A DNA stretch of 45,314 nucleotides from an uncultured Kiritimatiellota bacterium (GTDB lineage: Bacteria > Verrucomicrobiota > Kiritimatiellia > RFP12 > UBA1067): positions 1-45,314 of the forward strand of contig CAKTZI010000029.1 of the NCBI GenBank assembly GCA_934635385.1. The letters run 5' to 3'. This document shows positions 40,001 through 45,314 of this stretch, in pieces (the stretch's first letter is position 1; each line of letters starts with the position of its first letter). Both the position numbers and the translations under genes were made by a program. The notes beneath the pieces are model-generated. The model saw nothing but the letters and a program-made list of their open reading frames with translations, was not told the origin of the DNA and ran no database searches.

Positions 40001-40928
40001 CAAAGTAGAAGAAGCTCGGACGCTGCATCCACGGCACAAGTTCCGTTGGCGTGTCATCGTCCGTCGCGTACCAGCACCGCTCCTTCGGCATCACGCAGTC
40101 CGCGCCCGTGTAGCCGAACTCGCCGCCGTAGACGGCCTTCAGGCGGTTCGCGTCGACGAACGCCTCCCAGCCGCCGGGCTGAATCCACGTCTTCGGCGCA
40201 GGCAGACCGAAGTCCGCGAAGTTCGCGCGCGTCGCGCGCGCCTGAATGCGCAAGACGTCCGGCGACGGCTGAATCGCGATCTGGTCAACGAGAACCATCT
40301 CCTCGTCCGCAAGATCGAACGTCTGATCCGTCTCGCCGTAGAACTCGCGCAACTTGCGTCCGCCGTCCGCCGCAATCGACACGACGCCGAACAGCGCCGC
40401 CTTCGACGGAATCCAGACCTTCTTGGAGAACGTCAGCTGCGCGGCGACGGTCGTGTCGTCGCAGAAGAGCGAGCCGCCCGTGACACGGCCCGTGAAGCGG
40501 ACGTTCTTCGCGTGCGCGAGATCGATCTCCGGCTTGAACCACACCTTCCGTGCGGATGCGTTCGCGGAACCGTACCACGCGGCGCCCGGATCCATGTCCG
40601 CACACGCCGCCGCGTAGTCCGCCGCCTTCAGCCACTGCGCAACGTAGACGGCGTGCGCGGCGGTGTGATCCATGATCTCGAACCCGTCGTCCGAAAGCGC
40701 CTTGAGACAGGCGCCCTGCTCGTCCGAAAGACCGCCGCTGACCACGGCAAACGAGCAACGCACGTTTTCGGCCTTGAACGCCTCCGCGACCGCGTTCCAG
40801 TCGTCGGGCGTGTGGTTGTCGTCGAAGCGGAACGCGACCGCCGTCGGCGGCGTCGCGGCGTGTAGGCCGTAGGCCATCAGTGCAACTGCGGCCAATGCCA
40901 ACGATTTACGGATGAGTGTCGTTTTCAT
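37089..40928 (-). CDS. large secreted protein: deacetylase-like domain, autotransporter-type repeats, LamG-like region, hydrophobic-Arg tail
   Basis: The 1279-residue protein starts at 40928 behind AAAGGAG with a signal peptide (MKTTLIRKSLALAAVALMAYG). Residues about 30-390 resemble NodB-type polysaccharide deacetylases: AFRFDDNHTPDDW supplies the Asp pair and DHTAAH the metal-site His pair. The domain is interrupted by a beta-rich insert (about 105-210). About 400-930 is a beta-helix of autotransporter-type repeats (GGEIDFGAEG, NAANTYTGATEIH, GTGTLEVQGSTL). About 945-1190 is a concanavalin-like unit (WWLDAARADTLTVENGTVTRW; FDGDIAEMLSFDRILSATE). It ends GRGLGLAIIIR. It is probably a cell-surface adhesin or deacetylase. 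It precedes the beta-helix/SGNH gene by 17 bp, so the two likely form an operon. Confidence 0.75.
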   Translation of the reverse strand: MKTTLIRKSLALAAVALMAYGLHAATPPTAVAFRFDDNHTPDDWNAVAEAFKAENVRCSFAVVSGGLSDEQGACLKALSDDGFEIMDHTAAHAVYVAQWLKAADYAAACADMDPGAAWYGSANASARKVWFKPEIDLAHAKNVRFTGRVTGGSLFCDDTTVAAQLTFSKKVWIPSKAALFGVVSIAADGGRKLREFYGETDQTFDLADEEMVLVDQIAIQPSPDVLRIQARATRANFADFGLPAPKTWIQPGGWEAFVDANRLKAVYGGEFGYTGADCVMPKERCWYATDDDTPTELVPWMQRPSFFYFDEGATYEEVIAQIQKAQAVCRPLVFISHLSWSKAGGRAAWIDLTRRVLQWMKANGVPALTEATLTQTFYGGATESVSTASVASASETAMRVTDGVREFTESSGLFLTNGDLELATARLTYRPAGGTGTADLAREGTLVYGGDANIEAEGSSVTLRLGSLARSAQGGTLALRTPAGLNALGDSVRFEANGFADGEQLPATVVGGSVSTSAQNEFSFLSYATGRGLVPVTFEDGLVGGETANAYLTTATTLTESQSVRSLTIDGGSLEMSDGVTLTVGDGTNPGGVIVRCPSASDYHQPVSATTGGEIDFGAEGVVWATAADKEMYVNFGDTKLTSAGGLTFAGRAGSESRKTLFRLNSTNVNWKGATFVEDCSLVLYGEAAANILPAGQDVYVRGNSEYGACLWLLGAFGTKFDGHMHFTGPGVWGRTSPETNPTAGDPAKMVTFLSQGSSWVPFNGPVTIENEVQFMGDTKWSGAVFNQPIDGNGSLVFPFTGQFWLNAANTYTGATEIHTNAIVHVCGAGTLGRGDVRTWRGGTLSFENCGIYEADNVFTGTGTLEVQGSTLVFSNAVAFGETRLAAGSTLVLGGVSNDLGRLVLPVGAKITALAGRAAVVSFTVEADGDVAGTIESGEGALTVVKRGAGSLMVGSAALAGLAIEAGTVRFFNPLAGDGLSWWLDAARADTLTVENGTVTRWVSRGKDGTVFTTAHDLPGPTRTRTLAGKDVVSFVGTANQRLVATAASVNRTVFVVDVPHTYIDAGGLFGKDWEDCGQRYESWTHTATWAWRSSGSTFAQGDYIRIDGVRFDADHNLNGEPPITDVTQVLTFEHAVDNGNSVATFTPSIGGYYAENDIASRSFDGDIAEMLSFDRILSATEREMVEDSLAKKWKGAVIHGTVPFDPSLRISFAVGAVLDLNGLSGTIGELAGRGTLANSSGDHVRLEVKNGKTFEGQTDGDIKLVLRGRGLGLAIIIR

Positions 40929-40947
40929 CTTGTTGTTCTCCTTTTAT

Positions 40948-40977
40948 GCTCCGTGTCTCCGTGCCTCCGTGTGAGAC
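40948..40977 (+). repeat. CTCCGTG interspersed repeat
   Basis: Three CTCCGTG(T/C) units followed by GAGAC, located in the 73-bp gap between the GH27 array and the deacetylase-like gene. Confidence 0.7.
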
Positions 40978-41001
40978 ACACACTTCTGCACGAAGAGCCA
41001 T

Positions 41002-43032
41002 TTACTTCTCTGTCGGATAGATGCGATACAGGTTGGCGGCGTGGCCGAAGACCGTCGCCTCCAGGCGGCCGTCCTTCAGCGGCGGCAAATCGACTTGCCG
41101 CCAGACGTCACGCAGGCGGCCGTCCGTCGGCAGCCCGAACGCCGCGAAGTCGACCGTGACCGTCTTGTCGACGCGCGACGGATTGAACAGCGCGACGGCC
41201 CGGCCGCCGTCCGCGAGCGGCCGCGTCCACACCTGCACGAGCTTCACCTCGCCGGCGACTTCCGCGCCGCGGCCGAGCGCGTCCTGGTCGATGTCGATGA
41301 CCTCGTCGTTCGCCAGGAGCGCGCGCGTGAAGTCGTCCAGCGCCGTCATGTCGCAGCCGATCAGCAGGGGCGCGGCGACCATCGCCCACATCGAGACGTG
41401 GGCGTACTGTTCGTTCGGCGTGAGCCCGCACTGCCGGTGATCGGACTTCAGCACGAGCATGTCCGGGTCGTTCCAGGCGCCCGGCCCCGCGTAGCGTCCG
41501 AGCCGCGCCTGCTTCTCGATGGCAGGGCCGACGACCACCCATCCGTCCCACACGTCTCCCGTCGTGCGCCAGCACTGCCCGCCGGCGTCCGCGCCCCACG
41601 TCCAGACCTCCCCCATGCCGTACTGGCAGATCGAGAAGACGATGTCGCGGTCGGCTTCGGACAGCAGACGCCCCATCAGCTCGTAGGGGTAGCGCAGCTT
41701 CTCCTCGTAAGAGCCCGCGAACGCGACTTCGCTGTAGCTGCAGTAGTCGTACTTGAGATAGTCGAAGCCCCAGTCGCACCACGTCTTCACGTCCTGTCGC
41801 TCATGGCCGTACGACCCTTCGCTCCCGCCGCAGGTCTTGGGGCCCGGCGACGAGTGGATGCCGATCTGAAGTCCTTTCGCGTGCACGTAGTCGGCAAGGC
41901 CCTTCATGTCCGGGAACGCACGGGTCGGCAGGATCGTGCCGTCCGCCGCGCGTTCAGGCCCGTGGAGTTCGGGACGTCCCTTCGCGCCATTGTTGCGAGA
42001 CCAGGCCGAATCAATGTTCAGGTAGCGGTAGCCGTGGTCGGCGAGGCCCGTCGCGATCAGCGCATCGGCCTGTTCGCGCATCTTTCGGTCGCTCACGCGG
42101 TTGCCGAACGCATTCCAGCTGTTCCACCCCATCGGCGGCGTCAAGGCGATTTTCCCGCCGACGCGAAGGGTGAACGGCTTCACGGCGCGTCCCGCCGCGT
42201 TTTCCGCCGTGACGGTGAAGGCGTAGTCGCCCGGCGTGTCGAGTCGCCCGCGCAAAATGCGCGCGTCCGCGTCCCACGTCAGCCCCTGCGGCAGCTGCTC
42301 GCCCTGCTTCGGAGTCAGCGTTACCGAAATCGGCGCTTCGCCCACAACCGGCACGCGGTACAGGATCTCGCGCCCCGGACGCGCGCCGAGAAAGGCGGGC
42401 GTGTTGATGCGCGGCGCACGCGCGGGCGGTGGCGTCAGGATGCCCAGCTGCGTGGTTCGGTTCGCAAGCGTGTCGTCCGGCCGCGCGCCCTTCGCCATCT
42501 GAAACACGGCGTTGCACCAGTCGGCGTGGTCACAGGCGATGCCGTCGCCGCCGTCCGTCACGACCAGCTCGACGACCTGAACGCCCGCCAGGTCGGCGAA
42601 CAGCGGACGCCCGCCGTCGCTTTTGCGCAGGACGCCCGAACGCGCGAGAAGCCGTCCGTCGCCGTAGACGAGGAACTCGGCACTGCCATCGCCCGAGACC
42701 TCGCCGTCGATTCCGACGATCGCCGTGAACGCGAGGCCCTGGCCGTTGACCGCGACCTCGAAGCGGCTGGGCGCGTGCGTACCGACGCCGCACGTGTAGG
42801 TCTGCCCGCCCAGCGTCAGGGGTGCGCCCTCGTTCGCTCGGCACTTGCGCGCCTGCCCGCTGCCGCAGGTCATTTTCGTCAAGTCCATCTTCGCCAGCGG
42901 GAACGTGTCGAACGCGCGATCCTTCGTGCGCGTCTCGGGACAGGTCGGGCAGTCCTTTTCCGTGGCCGCGAATGCGCCCAAAGCCGCGACCGCCGCGAAA
43001 GCACCGATAAGTCCATTCATCATTTTGTTCAT
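41002..43032 (-). CDS. NPCBM-GH27 alpha-galactosidase, copy A (altered active site)
   Basis: The 676-residue protein starts at 43032 behind AAAGGAG and has a signal peptide (MNKMMNGLIGAFAAVAALGA). Residues about 30-200 are an NPCBM-type sugar-binding module (YTCGVGTHAPSRFEV). A short Ig-like linker follows (about 215-310; GLTWDADARILRGRL), then a GH27 barrel (LTPPMGWNSWNAFG; YLKYDYC with nucleophile Asp429; GPGAWNDPDML) and a C-terminal beta domain. In GH27 two adjacent Asp after xxID bind galactose; this copy has NIDSAW, with Ser342 for the second Asp. It also has His393 where GIY is usual. Copy B keeps both. Copy A may therefore have a changed specificity or be weakly active. It is the last gene of the tandem array. 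Confidence 0.88.
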   Translation of the reverse strand: MNKMMNGLIGAFAAVAALGAFAATEKDCPTCPETRTKDRAFDTFPLAKMDLTKMTCGSGQARKCRANEGAPLTLGGQTYTCGVGTHAPSRFEVAVNGQGLAFTAIVGIDGEVSGDGSAEFLVYGDGRLLARSGVLRKSDGGRPLFADLAGVQVVELVVTDGGDGIACDHADWCNAVFQMAKGARPDDTLANRTTQLGILTPPPARAPRINTPAFLGARPGREILYRVPVVGEAPISVTLTPKQGEQLPQGLTWDADARILRGRLDTPGDYAFTVTAENAAGRAVKPFTLRVGGKIALTPPMGWNSWNAFGNRVSDRKMREQADALIATGLADHGYRYLNIDSAWSRNNGAKGRPELHGPERAADGTILPTRAFPDMKGLADYVHAKGLQIGIHSSPGPKTCGGSEGSYGHERQDVKTWCDWGFDYLKYDYCSYSEVAFAGSYEEKLRYPYELMGRLLSEADRDIVFSICQYGMGEVWTWGADAGGQCWRTTGDVWDGWVVVGPAIEKQARLGRYAGPGAWNDPDMLVLKSDHRQCGLTPNEQYAHVSMWAMVAAPLLIGCDMTALDDFTRALLANDEVIDIDQDALGRGAEVAGEVKLVQVWTRPLADGGRAVALFNPSRVDKTVTVDFAAFGLPTDGRLRDVWRQVDLPPLKDGRLEATVFGHAANLYRIYPTEK

Positions 43033-43137
43033 TGTCTTGTTCTCCTTTATGAATACAGTTTTTCTCCGTGTCTCCGTGCCTCCGTGTGAGACCCACACTT
43101 CTGCGCGAAGAGCCAATTACTTCTCTGTCGGATAGAT
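42387..43137 (-). repeat. near-identical duplicated block, copy A side
   Basis: This block and 44508-45258 appear identical where I compared them. It covers the upstream gap, the signal peptide, the NPCBM module and the linker start. Divergence begins in the linker (FLGA vs FLGV). Confidence 0.75.
43052..43091 (+). repeat. CTCCGTG interspersed repeat
   Basis: TTTTTCTCCGTGTCTCCGTG continues CCTCCGTGTGAGAC. It fills most of the gap between copies A and B. Confidence 0.75.
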
Positions 43138-45153
43138 GCGATACAGGTTGGCGGCGTGGCCGAAGACCGTCGCCTCCAGGCGGCCGTCCTTCAGCGGCGG
43201 CAAATCGACTTTCCGCCAGACGTCGCGCAGGCGGCCGTCCGTCGGCAATCCGAACGCCGCGAAGTCGACCGTGACCGTCTTGTCGACGCGCGACGGGTTG
43301 AACAGCGCGACGGCCCGTCCGCCGTCCGCGAGCGGCCGCGTCCACACCTGCACGAGCTTCACCTCGCCGACGACTTCCGCGCCGCGGCCGAGCGCGTCCT
43401 GGTCGATGTCGATGACCTCGTCGTTCGTCAGGAGCGCGCGCGTGAAGTCGTCCAGCGCCGTCATGTCGCAGCCGATCAGCAGGGGCGCCGCGACCATCGC
43501 CCACATCGAGACGTGAGCGTACTGCTCGTTCGGCGTGAGCCCGCACTGCCGGTGGTCGGACTTCAGCACGAGCATGTCCGGGTCGTTCCACCCGCCCGGC
43601 CCCGTGTACCGTCCGAGCCGTTCCTGCTTTTCGATCGTGGGGCCGACGACGCCCCAGCTGTCCCACACGTCCCCCGTCGTGCGCCAGCACTGCCCGCCGG
43701 CGGCGGCGCCCCATGTCCAGACGTCGCCCATGCCATACTGGCAGATCGAGAAGACGATGTCGCGGTCGGCTTCGGACAGCAGACGTCCCATCAGCTCGTA
43801 GGGATGGCGCAGCTTTTCCTCGTAAGAGCCCGCAAACGAAACATCCCCATAGCTGCACCAGTCGTATTTCACGTAGTCGAAGCCCCAGTCGCACCACGTC
43901 TTCACGTCCTGTCGCTCGTGTCCGTAAGACCCTTCGCACCCGCCGCACGTCTTGGGGCCCGGCGACGAATAGATGCCGATCTGGAGCCCCTTCGCGTGCA
44001 CGTAGTCGGCAAGCCCCTTCATGTCCGGGAACGCCCTGCTCGGCAGAACCGTGCCGTCCGCCGCGCGTTCAGGCCCGTTAAGCTCGGGACGCCCCTTGCC
44101 GCGTTCGCCGTTGTTGCGTGACCAGAAGTCGTCGATGTTCACGTAGCGGTAGCCGTGATCGGCCAGCCCCGTCGCGATCAGCGCGTCGGTCTGCTCGCGC
44201 ACCTTCTTGTCGGTCACGCGGTCGTAGAACGCATTCCAGCTGCTCCACCCCATCGGCGGCGTCAGGGCGATCTTCTCGCCGACGCGGACGGTGAACGGCT
44301 TCATGGCGCGTCCCGCCGCATTCGCCGCCGTGACGGTGAAGGCGTAATCGCCCGGCCGGTCGAGCCGCCCGCGCAGGATGCGCGAGTCCGCGTCCCACGT
44401 CAGCCCCTGCGGCAGCTTTCCGCCACGTATGGGCGCGAGCGTCACCGTGACCGGCGCTTCACCCACAACCGGCACGCGGTACAGGATCTCGCGCCCCGGA
44501 CGCACACCGAGAAAGGCGGGCGTGTTGATGCGCGGCGCACGCGCGGGCGGTGGCGTCAGGATGCCCAGCTGCGTGGTTCGGTTCGCAAGCGTGTCGTCCG
44601 GCCGCGCGCCCTTCGCCATCTGAAACACGGCGTTGCACCAGTCGGCGTGGTCACAGGCGATGCCGTCGCCGCCGTCCGTCACGACCAGCTCGACGACCTG
44701 AACGCCCGCCAGGTCGGCGAACAGCGGACGCCCGCCGTCGCTTTTGCGCAGGACGCCCGAACGCGCGAGAAGCCGTCCGTCGCCGTAGACGAGGAACTCG
44801 GCACTGCCATCGCCCGAGACCTCGCCGTCGATTCCGACGATCGCCGTGAACGCGAGGCCCTGGCCGTTGACCGCGACCTCGAAGCGGCTGGGCGCGTGCG
44901 TACCGACGCCGCACGTGTAGGTCTGCCCGCCCAGCGTCAGGGGTGCGCCCTCGTTCGCTCGGCACTTGCGCGCCTGCCCGCTGCCGCAGGTCATTTTCGT
45001 CAAGTCCATCTTCGCCAGCGGGAACGTGTCGAACGCGCGATCCTTCGTGCGCGTCTCGGGACAGGTCGGGCAGTCCTTTTCCGTGGCCGCGAATGCGCCC
45101 AAAGCCGCGACCGCCGCGAAAGCACCGATAAGTCCATTCATCATTTTGTTCAT
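43117..45153 (-). CDS. NPCBM-GH27 alpha-galactosidase, copy B
   Basis: The 678-residue protein has the same layout as copy A: signal peptide, NPCBM module, Ig-like linker, GH27 barrel and C-terminal beta domain. The active-site blocks are canonical: MGWSSWNAF, YVNIDDFW (Asp341-Asp342), IGIYSSPGPKTCGG (Tyr395), YVKYDWC (nucleophile Asp431) and GPGGWNDPDML. GH27 enzymes release terminal alpha-galactose with retention. The start at 45153 has AAAGGAG upstream. The first about 215 residues match copy A without visible change, the barrel differs by a few dozen residues, and the C-terminus is again nearly identical. This points to recent tandem duplication or gene conversion. Confidence 0.92.
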   Translation of the reverse strand: MNKMMNGLIGAFAAVAALGAFAATEKDCPTCPETRTKDRAFDTFPLAKMDLTKMTCGSGQARKCRANEGAPLTLGGQTYTCGVGTHAPSRFEVAVNGQGLAFTAIVGIDGEVSGDGSAEFLVYGDGRLLARSGVLRKSDGGRPLFADLAGVQVVELVVTDGGDGIACDHADWCNAVFQMAKGARPDDTLANRTTQLGILTPPPARAPRINTPAFLGVRPGREILYRVPVVGEAPVTVTLAPIRGGKLPQGLTWDADSRILRGRLDRPGDYAFTVTAANAAGRAMKPFTVRVGEKIALTPPMGWSSWNAFYDRVTDKKVREQTDALIATGLADHGYRYVNIDDFWSRNNGERGKGRPELNGPERAADGTVLPSRAFPDMKGLADYVHAKGLQIGIYSSPGPKTCGGCEGSYGHERQDVKTWCDWGFDYVKYDWCSYGDVSFAGSYEEKLRHPYELMGRLLSEADRDIVFSICQYGMGDVWTWGAAAGGQCWRTTGDVWDSWGVVGPTIEKQERLGRYTGPGGWNDPDMLVLKSDHRQCGLTPNEQYAHVSMWAMVAAPLLIGCDMTALDDFTRALLTNDEVIDIDQDALGRGAEVVGEVKLVQVWTRPLADGGRAVALFNPSRVDKTVTVDFAAFGLPTDGRLRDVWRKVDLPPLKDGRLEATVFGHAANLYRIYPTEK

Positions 45154-45258
45154 TGTCTTGTTCTCCTTTATGAATACAGTTTTTCTCCGTGTCTCCGTGC
45201 CTCCGTGTGAGACCCACACTTCTGCGCGAAGAGCCAATTACTTCTCTGTCGGATAGAT
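44508..45258 (-). repeat. near-identical duplicated block, copy B side
   Basis: Counterpart of 42387-43137 at an offset of 2121 bp. It extends over the CTCCGTG repeat and into the 3' end of the next copy. Confidence 0.75.
45173..45212 (+). repeat. CTCCGTG interspersed repeat
   Basis: Same sequence as at 43052-43091, located between copy B and the third copy. Confidence 0.75.
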
Positions 45259-45314
45259 GCGATACAGGTTGGCGGCGTGGCCGAAGACCGTCGCCTCCAG
45301 GCGGCCGTCCTTCA
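45238..45314 (-). CDS. third NPCBM-GH27 gene, 3' end only (window edge)
   Basis: The last 77 bp of the window repeat the 3' ends of copies A and B and encode ...AANLYRIYPTEK plus stop. At least one more array member continues beyond the window. Confidence 0.85.
   Translation of the reverse strand, partial: KDGRLEATVFGHAANLYRIYPTEK

Noticed and set aside
43052..43091. CTCCGTG repeats as a CRISPR array
   Set aside because: The units are contiguous 7-8 bp repeats without unique spacers, and no cas gene is present.
27295..45314. A SusC/SusD-type polysaccharide utilisation locus
   Set aside because: No TonB-dependent receptor or SusD-like lipoprotein is encoded. The cluster has only enzymes, adhesin-like proteins and an XylR regulator.

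Overview
The window looks like a GC-rich chromosome of a carbohydrate-degrading bacterium of the PVC group. A gut or rumen Kiritimatiellia or Lentisphaeria/Victivallales-type organism fits best. This is inferred from gene style, not from a marker gene: there is no rRNA, tRNA, CRISPR array, integrase or recognisable transposase. The clues are many secreted glycosidases without SusC/SusD, LamG and beta-helix proteins, XylR-type (LacI-like sensor plus AraC HTH) regulation, and PF09820/PF08011 AAA-ATPase/nuclease genes scattered among sugar genes.

Left arm (1-6.1 kb): a mosaic of small accessory genes. It holds a short secreted Pro/Arg-rich protein, a Fic-domain protein behind a good promoter and a 13-codon leader ORF, and a wrecked AbiE-type toxin-antitoxin locus fused head-on to a wrecked ATPase gene. 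A secreted DUF4838 protein and an archaeal-type ATPase (DUF234) converge at 4.65 kb.

Block 1 (6.2-19.8 kb, all minus strand): read in transcription order, a poly-C leader, a Tat-exported GH27/GH36-like enzyme, a BNR-propeller lipoprotein, a triple LamG protein, an orphan DinJ-type antitoxin, a 1511-residue GH92-GH78 fusion, and a GH101/GH129-like glycosidase joined to it by an ATGA overlap. Downstream lie a 54-bp remnant of another GH78 gene and a large dyad.

Block 2 (20.2-29.0 kb, minus): GH2 enzyme, a small protein with a hydrophobic-Arg C-terminus, an FGE-like protein lacking one catalytic Cys, and a GH110-like beta-helix enzyme, interleaved with two paralogous PF09820/PF08011 ATPases whose leaderless promoters are nearly identical.

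Block 3 (29.07-45.3 kb, minus): a tandem array of at least three NPCBM-GH27 alpha-galactosidase genes (the third is cut by the window end), a 1279-residue deacetylase-like/autotransporter-repeat/LamG protein, a beta-helix/GH28-like/SGNH fusion, an XylR regulator, and a GH5/GH39-like TIM-barrel enzyme whose signal peptide sits behind a poly-C-containing leader. A 763-bp TIR-bounded element of unknown nature separates it from block 2.

Together the genes suggest outside-cytoplasm breakdown of a complex plant or mucin glycan carrying alpha-galactose, alpha-mannose, rhamnose, beta-linked sugars and perhaps acyl esters; the substrate is inferred. The most unusual signals are: (i) the poly-C tract pair (11 vs 12 C) shared by two glycosidase loci, one arranged so that tract length would decide translational coupling; (ii) a recurring TGGTATAAT-N6/7-ATG arrangement predicting leaderless mRNAs, twice embedded in the 3' end of the upstream gene; (iii) a shared C-terminal hydrophobic-plus-Arg tail; (iv) a secretion-leader cassette shared by two unrelated enzymes; (v) the TIR element.
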